Origin: Thiomicrorhabdus sp965602805
GTDB lineage: Bacteria > Pseudomonadota > Gammaproteobacteria > Thiomicrospirales > Thiomicrospiraceae
Direction: 5' to 3'
NCBI GenBank assembly: GCA_965602805.1
Contig: CBFCZK010000012.1
Span: 1-64,000, forward strand
Length of the DNA: 64,000 nt
The position numbers and the translations under genes were made by a program. The notes beneath the pieces were generated by a model. That model saw nothing but the letters and a program-made list of their open reading frames with translations, ran no database searches and was not told the origin of the DNA. Below are positions 16,355 to 25,809 of this stretch, one piece after another (the stretch's first letter is position 1; the number at the start of each line of letters is the position of its first letter).

Positions 16355-18946
16355 ATGACGAGTTCAGAACTCAGAAAAGCTTTTCTAGATTTTTATGTAA
16401 AGCGCCAACATACCGTTGTTCACTCCAGTCCTGTAGTGCCTATAGACGATCCAACCCTGTTGTTTACCAACGCAGGGATGGTGCAGTTTAAAGAGACTTT
16501 TTTGGGTCAGGAAGTTCGTGAATATTCGCGTGCAACTAGTGTGCAACGTTGTATTCGTGCCGGTGGTAAACATAACGATTTAGAGAATGTCGGTTATACG
16601 GCACGTCACCATACCTTCTTTGAAATGCTGGGGAACTTCAGTTTTGGAGATTACTTCAAAAAAGAAGCCATTCAATTTGCTTGGGAGTTTTTGACTCAAG
16701 AGTTGAATCTGCCTGAAGAGAAACTGTGGATTACGGTCTTTGAAGAAGATGATGAAACCGCCGGTATCTGGTTAAACGAGATGGGCGTGAGTCCAGAGCG
16801 TTTTTCGCGTTGCGGTGCTAAAGATAACTTCTGGTCAATGGGGGATACAGGGCCTTGTGGGCCATGTACTGAAATTTTCTTTGACCACGGTCATAATGTG
16901 GCCGGTGGCCCGCCTGGTTCGCCAGACGAAGATGGCGATCGTTATATTGAAATTTGGAACTTGGTGTTTATGCAGTTCGACCGCACAGCGGACGGCACTT
17001 TAACGCCACTGCCAAAACCTTCGGTGGATACAGGCATGGGGCTTGAGCGTTTAGCGGCTGTTATGCAAGGTGTGCATAACAACTACGATATTGATCTGTT
17101 CCAAGCATTGGTAAAACGTGCGGCCAAATTAACTGGCGAACGTGATCTGTCGAATAACTCACTGCGCGTTATCTCTGATCATATCCGTTCATGTGCTTTT
17201 ACGATTGTCGATGGTGTTATGCCTTCGAATGAAGGTCGTGGTTATGTTCTGCGTCGAATTATTCGTCGTGCTATTCGTCATGGTTATAAGCTAGGTCAAA
17301 CCCAACCATTTTTCTACGCTTTAGTTAAGACTTTAGTCGAGCAGATGGGTGAAGCTTATCCAGAACTGAAAGCAGAGCAAGCGAATGTTGAGCGTGTCCT
17401 TAAGCTTGAAGAAGAGCGTTTTGCTGAAACCTTAGAAAACGGCATGAAGTTACTAGAAGATCATATCTCGCAGATGGACGGAACGGTCATCGCAGGAGAG
17501 GTCGCGTTTAAACTTTATGATACTTACGGCTTCCCATTCGATTTAACGGCCGATGTGGCGCGTGAAAAAGATTTAACGGTCGATGAAGCTGGTTTCGCTG
17601 TTGCAATGGAAGCTCAAAGAGAGCGCGCACGTTCTGCCAGCAGTTTTGGTGCCGCCAGTACGACTCGAATTCAGTTTGAAGGTGAAACTCAATTTATTGG
17701 TTACGCCTCTGATGAAGCTGAAGCTAAAATCCTAGGCATCTTTGTAGACGGCAAGTCTGTACAGTCCGTTTCTGAAGGTACTGAGGCGATTGTCATATTA
17801 GGGCGTACGCCTTTCTATGCTGAATCGGGTGGACAAGCAGGTGACAGTGGTAGCTTGACGGAAGGTATGAACAGTTTCCATGTCAACGATACTCAGAAGC
17901 AAGGTAAGTTATTTCTGCATGTTGGTGTCGTTTCAGCAGGAACCGTAACGGTCGATAAGATTATTACCGCAAAGATTAATATTGCAGACCGTCGTGCTTG
18001 TGAGCGTAATCACTCTGCAACACATCTGTTGCATGCAGCTTTACGTACAGTTTTAGGCACTCATGTTGGGCAAAAAGGTTCTCAGGTGACAGCGGATCGT
18101 CTGCGTTTCGATTTCTCACATTTTGAACCGATTTCAGCCGAGCAGTTACGCCAAGTTGAGCAATTGGTAAACCAGAATATTATGGGCAATGCCGCTGTCG
18201 GTATGAACGAGATGGATATCGAATCGGCAAAATCTAAAGGTGCGATGGCGCTGTTTGGTGAAAAGTACGGTGACGTGGTTCGTGTGGTTGATATGGGTGA
18301 TTTCTCGGTTGAACTTTGTGGTGGAACGCATGTTAATTCAGCCGGCGATATCGGGCCGTTTCGTTTAGTCTCTGAAAGCGGAATTGCTTCTGGTGTGCGT
18401 CGTATTGAAGCGATTACCGGTGACGCTGCCTGGAATGCAATCTATGCAGAAGAAGATGTCATTAACTTTGTGGCAGAAGTCATTAAAACCGATAAAAACC
18501 AAGTCGAAAGCAAAATCTCCCAAGTGATGAGCGACTATAAAGCCTTAGAAAAAGAATTGAAGCAGCTGCAGTCAAAATTGGCCGCTTCTCAAGGTGATGA
18601 TATCGCTAGTCAAGCCGTTAAGTTTGGTGAGATTAATGTCTTGGCCGCCAAAATGGAAGGTGCAGATAGCACTGTGTTACGTGACACCATGGACAGCTTA
18701 AAAGACAAGTTAGATCCAGCGATTATCGTGTTATCTGCTGTCGATGGTGACAAGGTAAGTATTGTGGCTGGGGTGAGTAAGTCACTGATCAAGCAGTATA
18801 AAGCCGGTGAGTTAGTCAATCACGTTGCTCAGCAAGTAGGAGGAAAGGGCGGCGGACGTCCTGATTTAGCGCAAGCTGGCGGTAATAATCCGAGTCAGTT
18901 GGCGGAAGCATTAGCTTCTGTTCAAGCTTGGGTAGAGTCTAAGTAA
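16355..18946 (+). CDS. alaS: Alanyl-tRNA synthetase
   Basis: 863 residues, standard length. Class II synthetase charging tRNA-Ala. Seen in order: the catalytic N-terminus (SSPVVPIDDPTLLFTNAGMVQFK), the GMGLERLAAVMQG motif 3, the editing domain with HSATHLLHAALR and the CGGTH zinc motif (ELCGGTHVNSAGDIG), then the C-terminal C-Ala domain with the GGKGGGRPDLAQAGG stretch. Sits between recX and lysC in the block recA-recX-alaS-(lysC)-csrA-tRNA-Ser-tRNA-Arg, the order known from E. coli and many relatives. Confidence 0.98.
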   Translation: MTSSELRKAFLDFYVKRQHTVVHSSPVVPIDDPTLLFTNAGMVQFKETFLGQEVREYSRATSVQRCIRAGGKHNDLENVGYTARHHTFFEMLGNFSFGDYFKKEAIQFAWEFLTQELNLPEEKLWITVFEEDDETAGIWLNEMGVSPERFSRCGAKDNFWSMGDTGPCGPCTEIFFDHGHNVAGGPPGSPDEDGDRYIEIWNLVFMQFDRTADGTLTPLPKPSVDTGMGLERLAAVMQGVHNNYDIDLFQALVKRAAKLTGERDLSNNSLRVISDHIRSCAFTIVDGVMPSNEGRGYVLRRIIRRAIRHGYKLGQTQPFFYALVKTLVEQMGEAYPELKAEQANVERVLKLEEERFAETLENGMKLLEDHISQMDGTVIAGEVAFKLYDTYGFPFDLTADVAREKDLTVDEAGFAVAMEAQRERARSASSFGAASTTRIQFEGETQFIGYASDEAEAKILGIFVDGKSVQSVSEGTEAIVILGRTPFYAESGGQAGDSGSLTEGMNSFHVNDTQKQGKLFLHVGVVSAGTVTVDKIITAKINIADRRACERNHSATHLLHAALRTVLGTHVGQKGSQVTADRLRFDFSHFEPISAEQLRQVEQLVNQNIMGNAAVGMNEMDIESAKSKGAMALFGEKYGDVVRVVDMGDFSVELCGGTHVNSAGDIGPFRLVSESGIASGVRRIEAITGDAAWNAIYAEEDVINFVAEVIKTDKNQVESKISQVMSDYKALEKELKQLQSKLAASQGDDIASQAVKFGEINVLAAKMEGADSTVLRDTMDSLKDKLDPAIIVLSAVDGDKVSIVAGVSKSLIKQYKAGELVNHVAQQVGGKGGGRPDLAQAGGNNPSQLAEALASVQAWVESK

Positions 18947-19009
18947 TCAATACTGCTTTATTTGTGAATAAGGCGGGCAGTAAATTAATTTAATAAAAGT
19001 AATATACGC

Positions 19010-20236
19010 ATGGCATTAATAGTTCAAAAATATGGTGGTACCTCAGTCGGCAATGTTGAGCGTATTCAAAACGTAGCCAAAAAGGTCGCACAGTTTGTAG
19101 ATGACGGTCATCAAGTCGTGGTGGTGTTGTCTGCAATGAGTGGTGAGACCAATCGTCTGACGATGATGGCAAAAGAGATGCAAACACGTCCTGATAAACG
19201 TGAAATGGATGTTCTGTTAACGACCGGTGAGCAGGTTACGATTTCTTTGTTAAGCATGGCGTTGCAGCAGAAAGGTTGTCCAGCAATCTCCTATACGGGT
19301 TGGCAGGTTCCTATCGTGACCGATGAGTCCTATTCTAAGGCTCGTATTGAGAAAATTGAGAGCCAGAAGATGCTCGATCAATTGGCGTTAGGCAAGGTCG
19401 TGGTCGTTGCTGGCTTCCAGGGGATTACGATTGGTGGTGACATTACGACGCTTGGTCGTGGTGGCTCAGACACGACTGCGGTGGCTATAGCAGCTGCTTT
19501 GAATGCTGATGAATGCCAAGTTTATACCGATGTGGATGGTGTTTATACCACGGATCCTCGAGTGGTTCCCGAGGCGAAGCGTCTTGATGAAATAACCTAT
19601 GATGAAATGCTTGAGTTGGCCAGTTTAGGTGCCAAAGTGTTGCAGATTCGTTCAGTTGAATTTGCCAGTAAATATAAAGTACCGTTGCGTGTTTTATCCT
19701 CCCTTAAAGAGGGCGGTGGAACATTGATTACCTCTGAAGAAAATTTTAAGGATAACGAGATGGAACAACCACTAATCTCAGGGATTGCGTTTAGTCGCGA
19801 TGAAGCTAAATTAATGATTTTAGGTGTGCCAGACAAACCGGGTGTGGCTTATCAAATTTTAGGCCCGATTGCTGATGCGAATATCGAAATCGATATGATT
19901 ATACAAAACCAAGGCCAAGACGAAACTACAGATTTTACCTTCACAATGAGTCGTTTAGATGCTGAGTCAGCACTCGAAATATTGCAAAGAACAGCGAATC
20001 ATTTAGGGGCTCGTGAAGTTACGATGGATGACTCTATCGTCAAGGTTTCTATGGTCGGTGTAGGCATGAAGTCTCATGCAGGCATTGCTAGCACCATGTT
20101 TAAAACACTAGCGGATAATGAAATCAATATTCAGATGATCGGTACAACCGAAATCAAAATATCTGTGGTAATTGATGAAGCCTACCTTGAGCTTGCTGTT
20201 CAGTCTTTACATGAAGTCTTTGATTTAGATAAATAA
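19010..20236 (+). CDS. lysC: Aspartate kinase with ACT domains
   Basis: 408 residues, a monofunctional aspartokinase. Phosphorylates aspartate, the first step to lysine, threonine and methionine. The N-terminal KYGGTSVGNVERI motif and the kinase domain (to about residue 250) are followed by two ACT domains (FSRDEAKLMILGVPDKPGVAYQIL and VSMVGVGMKSHAGIASTMFKTL) that bind the feedback inhibitors lysine and threonine. Lies 63 bases after alaS and ends at a strong terminator (20275-20299), so it probably ends the alaS transcript. Confidence 0.96.
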   Translation: MALIVQKYGGTSVGNVERIQNVAKKVAQFVDDGHQVVVVLSAMSGETNRLTMMAKEMQTRPDKREMDVLLTTGEQVTISLLSMALQQKGCPAISYTGWQVPIVTDESYSKARIEKIESQKMLDQLALGKVVVVAGFQGITIGGDITTLGRGGSDTTAVAIAAALNADECQVYTDVDGVYTTDPRVVPEAKRLDEITYDEMLELASLGAKVLQIRSVEFASKYKVPLRVLSSLKEGGGTLITSEENFKDNEMEQPLISGIAFSRDEAKLMILGVPDKPGVAYQILGPIADANIEIDMIIQNQGQDETTDFTFTMSRLDAESALEILQRTANHLGAREVTMDDSIVKVSMVGVGMKSHAGIASTMFKTLADNEINIQMIGTTEIKISVVIDEAYLELAVQSLHEVFDLDK

Positions 20237-20274
20237 ATCCATCATGAAATATTAGCCTGATTTTCAGGATTCTA

Positions 20275-20299
20275 AAAGCCCGCTATTGCGGGTTTTTTT
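20275..20299 (+). terminator. Rho-independent terminator after lysC
   Basis: AAGCCCGC-TATT-GCGGGTTT followed by a T-run, 38 bases after the lysC stop. Confidence 0.9.
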
Positions 20300-20609
20300 G
20301 TGTCTGTTGAATCATTAAATATAAGTGTGTTATTTGGGAGGAGGTAGTGAAACTTATCCTTAAAGGTGATGGTTTTTTTGTGGGTTTGTGCTGTATTAAT
20401 TGATTGCTAAGGTTGTCTAACTTAATGAAAATAATAAAAATAAATGAAAAGCCTCTGTTTGATTGTTATTTTGAATCAATACTTATGTAAGTAAGGGTTT
20501 TAATCTTATCCATTTGTCTTGCCAAGGTGAATGGGAGTGATAATATTACAGTCATTATAAAAAGAGTTAATCTAGTTTCATTCGTGTAATGTTTATTGGG
20601 AGAGGTCTG
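20300..20609. other. Non-coding gap before the LVIVD gene
   Basis: About 310 bases with no gene or RNA motif that I recognise. AT-rich; it must hold the promoter of the LVIVD-repeat gene since a terminator lies upstream, but no clean -35/-10 pair stood out. Confidence 0.4.
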
Positions 20610-23603
20610 ATGAAGAAGATATTTAGTAAACCCGTAAAGGTATTGACAGCGGTCAGTGGTGGGATAGTTGTCGCGAGTCTTTTATACAATACCGGTTGTA
20701 GTACAGGTTCAGGGGTAGGAGATAGTAGTTTGTGTAATGTCCCCTTGGAAGCTTCTTTAAGTTCGGTAGAGCGAATTGGGGGAGCGACAACTTCCGTGGC
20801 ACTCTTTAGCAGTGATGGCAGTGAGTGGTCACTATTTAATACTGCCAACGAACTGCATGCCACGCCAGTCGGATTAACAAAGGGGGTCGATTTCAAGTTG
20901 GAAGTTGAGGGTTATATTCATAATATTGAAATCGTTACAGTAGGTGATAAGCAATATGCACTATTGGCGATGGGAACAGACGGCATTACCGCCGTGGACG
21001 TCACCACGCCTGCCAGTATGGCGATTGTCGCTAACGTCAAGGTTAATTACCATCAAGAGGGCATTGCCTGGACTGAAGGGGGCGGAGATGTCGTTCCTGA
21101 TAACATCATCGAAACTACCCGCGCGCCAATCAGCTCGCTTGCCGTCTATAATGAAGGCACTGTTGAAGAGCCTTCTTTACAGCTATTGATTGGTGATGAA
21201 GGTTATGGACTGCATAAGACGGCTCTAAGTAATCTGTTTGATGCGACTGCCGGCCGAGAAGAGGACGGCACCCTTAAGATTGATTCAGAAACCTACACAT
21301 TACAATATGCGGGTGAAAATCCATGGGGTGGTCCGAAAAGCCTGACCTTACATGGTGAAGGAAGTAGCGCGAGGTTGTTTGTCGCTCAAGGTTTCTTAGG
21401 GATGGGGGTCTTTGACCCTGTGACGCTGGCACAAGTCGGTCGTTACAACCTCTATACCGATGTAACTGGTGATAACGGTGGTGAAGATTGGTTCCTTGAT
21501 ATGAACGTGAATACAGAGGTTCAAGCTGGTTTTCTAGATTCTTGTACGGGTATGCCGGACTATAATCAAGCAAGCTTTGAAATTAAAGAAGTTTGGCATG
21601 GAGATACTGTAGCGCCAGTACCCTGGGCTGATTTCGATCGCTACGGCAAGCACTATTACGGTGCCCGTAAAGTCGATGTCGTCACTTTCGGTGATACTAC
21701 TATGGCCTATATCGCCTCTGGATTGGGTGGGATGATTGCCGTGGATGTTACTGATTACGATACCGCGATTGCGCGTGAGCCAGTAACTTGTGCTCTGATT
21801 GCTCCTGATCTAGGTGCAGGAGAGACTGCTTTCCTTGAAGCAAAATATCTTGGCTATGTGCCAGCGGCGCCCGCACATGGTCCGGATGCTCCGACTGGCG
21901 AAGAGTCGCAGAGTCTGTTCCCATATTTTGGGGTAGGCATGCTGAAAGAAGCGGGTGTGGTGGATGTTAAAGTCGATACCGCCAACAATAAAGTTTACTA
22001 TACCGATCATTTTACCGGTCTGATGGTGCTGGATTCTGCTGATGATCAGTCGAAATGGCATGGCGATTCAGCTCCTTATAACAATGATACGATGCCAGCT
22101 GAGCTGCATTGGCCGGATTATGAGTTCGTGACCTCATACGATATGACACCAATTCTAGTGCCTCCTTCAGAAGAAACAGTACCGGCGTTTATCTATGAAT
22201 CACCGATACTGCTCGCAACAGGAGAGGTCAATGGCCACGGTAATGTGTTGGCTTTGACTGGTGGTTTTGATCCAGCGACACCTGACACGGTTGATGTCGT
22301 CTTTGCCTCAGGTGCAGGGGGTCTTAACTTTGTTGATGTCAATATGGAAGCCGATCCTAAGTTTACTGTACCTGTGCATTTCGCGACCACCGATGAGATA
22401 GGTGCTGCCGCAGATGGCTCGGCAACACAGGAGATCAATATCGGTCATTCTGAAGGGGTAGCAGCTTACGGAAGTGCATTGTTCCTAGGGGACGGACCGC
22501 ATGGTATGTCAGTCTGGAAAATCGCCGATGAGAACTGTATTCCGACGGATGATGTTCATCTGGTAGCGAACACGCTGCAAAGTGAGTATCCGGTTACAGT
22601 TGATGGTACGGTGATTAATCCTGCACCACATGCCTATGATGTGGTGTTGGATGTTGCCAACCAGTCGGCTCTGGTTATGTCTCAAAGTCGCGGTTTGCGT
22701 CGTATTTCGAGTATAGCAGATGGCGAAGTTGGTGGACCTGCGTTACTCTATCCAAAAAACACGGATATTTTCGAACATAATATTGATTCCGGTAATGTGG
22801 TCGAATTTCTGAAGATGCAAGATCACACTTATGGGACTGTGCTGAAGGGATCGTTAGCATTTACTGCGGATGGTAGTAATGGTTTGACGGTCTATGACTT
22901 GAGCAAAGACCCGACTAATCCTACAAGTGGTTATATCGTCAGTAATATCGGTGGTGACACCAACTCTCAGCCAGATCTTGGGCACGCTACAGGTGTAGCG
23001 CTTTGGGAGAATGCGGCCACAGGTAAAACCTATGCATTTGTTGCAGCAGGCCATGCCGGCATTGGTGTGGTTGATGTTACCGATCCTGTGAATATGGTTT
23101 TGGTGAAAGTGTTTGAGCCAATCAAAATGGAAGATGACCATGTTGGTAAGGCTGATGGACGAAGTGTTGCCGTCAAGGTGGTGGGTAATCATGCCTATTT
23201 CACCTATGACAGTTTTGGTATCGTCGCTTATAGTGCTACTGATTTAATCGCACCACTGATTGAAGGAACGCTTCCGACCAAAATTTGGGAGCAGGGTGGG
23301 CTTGATCAACGACCAATTTTCGTTGCACGTTTTAAGCTGCAAGATCCGACCATGTTTGGTAGTGCTGAACTCGTAGGATGGGATGGTGGTGCGACTGGTT
23401 TGGATATAGTTCAGATTGACGGTCGAACTCTGTTCTATGTGGCGTATGGTGATGCTGGTGTAATTAAAATTGACTGGACTATCCCTGCTGCCCCAGTATT
23501 GCTACAACACGTCAATACCGTAGGCGCGGCATTGGATGTAACCGTCGTCAATGGTCGGGCTTATGTCGCAGATGGCGCTGGGGGCTTGGCGCTACTGAGA
23601 TAG
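20610..23603 (+). CDS. Exported LVIVD-repeat beta-propeller protein
   Basis: About 997 residues from the ATG at 20610, which follows GGGAGAGG; the in-frame ATG at 20589 is less well placed. The N-terminus has a hydrophobic segment ending in YNTGC, a possible but imperfect lipobox. LVIVD-type repeats of about 40 residues recur through the chain: YALLAMGTDGITAVDVTTPA, MAYIASGLGGMIAVDVTDYD, TYAFVAAGHAGIGVVDVTDP, and the C-terminal RAYVADGAGGLALL. Such repeats build surface or periplasmic beta-propellers; the ligand is unknown. It carries its own terminator and splits the usually compact alaS-csrA block, so it was probably inserted there. Confidence 0.8.
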   Translation: MKKIFSKPVKVLTAVSGGIVVASLLYNTGCSTGSGVGDSSLCNVPLEASLSSVERIGGATTSVALFSSDGSEWSLFNTANELHATPVGLTKGVDFKLEVEGYIHNIEIVTVGDKQYALLAMGTDGITAVDVTTPASMAIVANVKVNYHQEGIAWTEGGGDVVPDNIIETTRAPISSLAVYNEGTVEEPSLQLLIGDEGYGLHKTALSNLFDATAGREEDGTLKIDSETYTLQYAGENPWGGPKSLTLHGEGSSARLFVAQGFLGMGVFDPVTLAQVGRYNLYTDVTGDNGGEDWFLDMNVNTEVQAGFLDSCTGMPDYNQASFEIKEVWHGDTVAPVPWADFDRYGKHYYGARKVDVVTFGDTTMAYIASGLGGMIAVDVTDYDTAIAREPVTCALIAPDLGAGETAFLEAKYLGYVPAAPAHGPDAPTGEESQSLFPYFGVGMLKEAGVVDVKVDTANNKVYYTDHFTGLMVLDSADDQSKWHGDSAPYNNDTMPAELHWPDYEFVTSYDMTPILVPPSEETVPAFIYESPILLATGEVNGHGNVLALTGGFDPATPDTVDVVFASGAGGLNFVDVNMEADPKFTVPVHFATTDEIGAAADGSATQEINIGHSEGVAAYGSALFLGDGPHGMSVWKIADENCIPTDDVHLVANTLQSEYPVTVDGTVINPAPHAYDVVLDVANQSALVMSQSRGLRRISSIADGEVGGPALLYPKNTDIFEHNIDSGNVVEFLKMQDHTYGTVLKGSLAFTADGSNGLTVYDLSKDPTNPTSGYIVSNIGGDTNSQPDLGHATGVALWENAATGKTYAFVAAGHAGIGVVDVTDPVNMVLVKVFEPIKMEDDHVGKADGRSVAVKVVGNHAYFTYDSFGIVAYSATDLIAPLIEGTLPTKIWEQGGLDQRPIFVARFKLQDPTMFGSAELVGWDGGATGLDIVQIDGRTLFYVAYGDAGVIKIDWTIPAAPVLLQHVNTVGAALDVTVVNGRAYVADGAGGLALLR

Positions 23604-23631
23604 GTAGAATGTTTTCATTGAAGTTTAGTAT

Positions 23632-23660
23632 AAAAACCCCGCTTAAGAGCGGGGTTTTTA
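23632..23660 (+). terminator. Rho-independent terminator after the LVIVD gene
   Basis: AAAACCCCGCT-TAAG-AGCGGGGTTTTT, 28 bases after the stop. Confidence 0.9.
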
Positions 23661-23795
23661 TGTCATAAATTAAGTGGCGTATTATTTCGACAGAATTCAT
23701 ATAAGAGTTTGTTTATAGATGGTTATAAAAAACAATGAATTGTATATGCTTGAATCTCTTTTATACTGAACACATTGTATTGGAGAAACTTTTAT

Positions 23796-23984
23796 ATGTT
23801 AGTTTTAACAAGAAAAGAAGATGAATCACTGGTGATTGATGGCAATATAAAATTAACAATTTTGTCCATTAAAGGCAGTCAAGTTCGAATCGGCATTGAA
23901 GCGCCACAGGATGTTTCTATTCATCGTGAAGAGTTACTGTTGGACGGGCGAGTTTCTTTAAAAGAAGAAAAACAGAGCGTATAA
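23796..23984 (+). CDS. csrA: Carbon storage regulator CsrA
   Basis: 62 residues. RNA-binding translational regulator that recognises GGA in hairpin loops and controls carbon metabolism, motility and biofilm genes. The start MLVLTRKEDESLVI at 23796 follows TGGAGAAAC; a longer in-frame start at 23775 would add seven residues not found in the family. The core GIEAPQDVSIHREE, which binds RNA, is intact. Followed by a terminator and then tRNA-Ser and tRNA-Arg, the conserved gammaproteobacterial order. Confidence 0.97.
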   Translation: MLVLTRKEDESLVIDGNIKLTILSIKGSQVRIGIEAPQDVSIHREELLLDGRVSLKEEKQSV

Positions 23985-24022
23985 TATAGGGTTACCTTTT
24001 CTAGGCAGTAAGAGAAACAAAG

Positions 24023-24044
24023 AACCACGTTAAGTGGTTTTTTT
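24023..24044 (+). terminator. Rho-independent terminator after csrA
   Basis: AACCAC-GTTAA-GTGGTT followed by TTTTT. Confidence 0.85.
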
Positions 24045-24116
24045 GTGCCAAATAATCCTTGAATGAGTGGCTTCGCAAAAACATGCATTTAAATTGAAAA
24101 AAGTGACCTCTGTTGG

Positions 24117-24145
24117 TTTACAAGACCCTATTTAACTTGTATTAT
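24117..24145 (+). promoter_or_regulatory. Promoter of tRNA-Ser
   Basis: -35 TTTACA (24117-24122), 17-bp spacer, -10 TATTAT (24140-24145), 14 bases before the tRNA. Confidence 0.6.
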
Positions 24146-24159
24146 ACGCGCCTAACTTA

Positions 24160-24251
24160 GGAGACGTGGCCGAGCGGCTGAAGGCGCTCCCCTGCTAAGG
24201 GAGTATAGGCTTTAAATCCTATCGAGAGTTCGAATCTCTCCGTCTCCACCA
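24160..24251 (+). tRNA. tRNA-Ser (GCU)
   Basis: 92 bases including an encoded CCA. Acceptor arms GGAGACG / CGTCTCC; anticodon stem CTCCC/GGGAG with loop CTGCTAA, hence anticodon GCU (reads AGC/AGU). A long variable arm (TATAGGCTTTAAATCCTA) is typical for serine tRNAs. The T-loop GTTCGAATC is present. Confidence 0.97.
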
Positions 24252-24281
24252 TTTGTTAGATGTTTGTCGTGTTAACTATTA

Positions 24282-24309
24282 TTGACAATCCTTTAAGGGT
24301 CTATATAAT
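24282..24309 (+). promoter_or_regulatory. Promoter of the first tRNA-Arg
   Basis: Perfect -35 TTGACA (24282-24287), 16-bp spacer, perfect -10 TATAAT (24304-24309). Confidence 0.85.
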
Positions 24310-24324
24310 ACGCCACACTATATT

Positions 24325-24401
24325 GCGCCCGTAGCTCAATTGGATAGAGTACTCGGCTACGAACCGAGCGGTTAGGGGTTCGACTCCCTTCGGGCGCACC
24401 A
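24325..24401 (+). tRNA. tRNA-Arg (ACG), copy 1
   Basis: 77 bases with encoded CCA. Acceptor arms GCGCCCG / CGGGCGC; anticodon stem CTCGG/CCGAG with loop CTACGAA, so anticodon ACG, edited to ICG by TadA. Own promoter and terminator. Confidence 0.97.
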
Positions 24402-24407
24402 TATTCT

Positions 24408-24442
24408 AAACCCCGTTTAATCTAAGATTAAACGGGGTTTTT
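24408..24442 (+). terminator. Rho-independent terminator after tRNA-Arg copy 1
   Basis: AAACCCCGTTTAATC-TAA-GATTAAACGGGGTTT plus T-run; 15-bp stem. Confidence 0.9.
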
Positions 24443-24559
24443 TATTGTCTGTCTTTCAGTGCTAAATTTTAGTGATGAGCCGCTCAAACAGGCTTTAAGT
24501 TAAATTTAAAATATCCAACAAATTTACTGTGAAGTCTATATAATACGCCACGCAACAAA

Positions 24560-24636
24560 GCGCCCGTAGCTCAATTGGATAGAGTACTCGGCTACGAACC
24601 GAGCGGTTAGGGGTTCGACTCCCTTCGGGCGCACCA
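24560..24636 (+). tRNA. tRNA-Arg (ACG), copy 2
   Basis: The same 77 bases as copy 1. The CTATATAATACGCCAC start region and the ATATTCTAAACCCCG downstream terminator are also shared, while the -35 region of copy 1 (TTGACA) is not repeated here. A recent tandem duplication. Confidence 0.97.
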
Positions 24637-24642
24637 TATTCT

Positions 24643-24678
24643 AAACCCCGTTTAATCATTAGATTAAGCGGGGTTTTT
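24643..24678 (+). terminator. Rho-independent terminator after tRNA-Arg copy 2
   Basis: AAACCCCGTTTAATC ... GATTAAGCGGGGTTTTTT; one G-T pair compared with the copy 1 terminator. Confidence 0.9.
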
Positions 24679-24740
24679 TATTGCCTAAATTTTGGCATTT
24701 ATTATCTTTGATATCTTAGGGGAAGATCGATTTCTAATGA

Positions 24741-24752
24741 ACCAGGCCTGGT
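24741..24752. repeat. 12-bp palindrome, copy 7
   Basis: Perfect copy between the tRNA terminator and the amidohydrolase gene. Confidence 0.9.
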
Positions 24753-24813
24753 CAGTTCTTTAAAGAGTGTGTATATTTGTTGCAGCTGTTATTCGTTATG
24801 GAGTTAAACAATT

Positions 24814-25641
24814 ATGTTGTATTGTAAGAGGTCGGCTATATTCTTATTGCTGCTCATTATGCCTTTCTGGATAAAAGCTGAGCTGCCGATTTTTGATAGC
24901 CATCTGCATTATGGTGATGAGGATTCTAAAGTTTTTACGCCACAGCAAGTTCTCGATATTTTTGATCGGAATAACATTAGCCACGCATTGATATCGAGTA
25001 CGCCTAATGATGGTACTGAGATGCTCTATAAACTGGCTCCGCAACGAATAATCCCTTTTTTGGGTCTCTATCAGGTATTAAATGATAAGCGCGATTGGAT
25101 GCTGGATGAGAGCGTCATTGTTCGGGTCGAAGAGGCGCTTAAAAAAGGCTTTTATCGTGGTTTAGGTGAGTTTCATATTTTTGCCAAGGATAAAAAAAGC
25201 CCAGTGTTCAAAAGAATCGTAGAACTGGCTGTAGAGCATGATTTGATGTTACAAGTACACGGCGATGCAGAAGTGATTGATGAGGTATTTCTGATTGCGC
25301 CCAATGTCACCGTGTTATGGGCACATATGGGAACGCGTCCGGAACCTGGTTTTTTGAGAGCGGTATTACAGCGTCATCCTAGAGGGCTTTATATCGATAC
25401 CTCTGTGCGAGACAAACAGTTGCTTGCTGAAACGGGCTTAAGCGATGAGTGGAAGTCTCTGTTTATTGATTATCAAGATCGTTTCTTGGTGGCAGTTGAT
25501 ACCTTTAGTGTCAATCGTTGGCAGACCTTTGCTTTGGTTGTAAAGGACATTCAGACTTGGCTGAGTGACTTACCGGAACCGGTGGCCAAGAAACTAGCGT
25601 ATCAAAATGCGCAGAGCTTATTTATAAAAGACTCAGAATAA
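24814..25641 (+). CDS. Exported amidohydrolase-family metal-dependent hydrolase
   Basis: 275 residues with a signal peptide (LLLLIMPFWIKA, cleavage around residue 22), so periplasmic or secreted. Amidohydrolase (TIM-barrel) motifs: HxH in FDSHLHYG, HGD in LQVHGDAEVI, AHMGTRP, and a late Asp in DRFLVAVDTFSVNR, which together could form a metal site. Similar to TIM-barrel metal-dependent hydrolases of the amidohydrolase 2 or TatD kind; substrate unknown. Flanked by two perfect copies of the 12-bp palindrome (24741 and 25646). The ribosome binding site TATGGAG is about ten bases upstream. Confidence 0.7.
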   Translation: MLYCKRSAIFLLLLIMPFWIKAELPIFDSHLHYGDEDSKVFTPQQVLDIFDRNNISHALISSTPNDGTEMLYKLAPQRIIPFLGLYQVLNDKRDWMLDESVIVRVEEALKKGFYRGLGEFHIFAKDKKSPVFKRIVELAVEHDLMLQVHGDAEVIDEVFLIAPNVTVLWAHMGTRPEPGFLRAVLQRHPRGLYIDTSVRDKQLLAETGLSDEWKSLFIDYQDRFLVAVDTFSVNRWQTFALVVKDIQTWLSDLPEPVAKKLAYQNAQSLFIKDSE

Positions 25642-25645
25642 AATG

Positions 25646-25657
25646 ACCAGGCCTGGT
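25646..25657. repeat. 12-bp palindrome, copy 8
   Basis: Perfect copy four bases after the amidohydrolase stop codon. Confidence 0.9.
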
Positions 25658-25809
25658 TGTTCTAAACAAGCTTTTTGTTCGAGTATTAATGCGTTCGTAA
25701 AACCGCGTAAACCTGCTTAAACCCTGGTATATACAGCGGTTGTGCTTGAATTATTATCAGTTATAGGTAGTATGGTCAGGATTCAATTTGTTAGAAGATA
25801 TTCCCTTTT

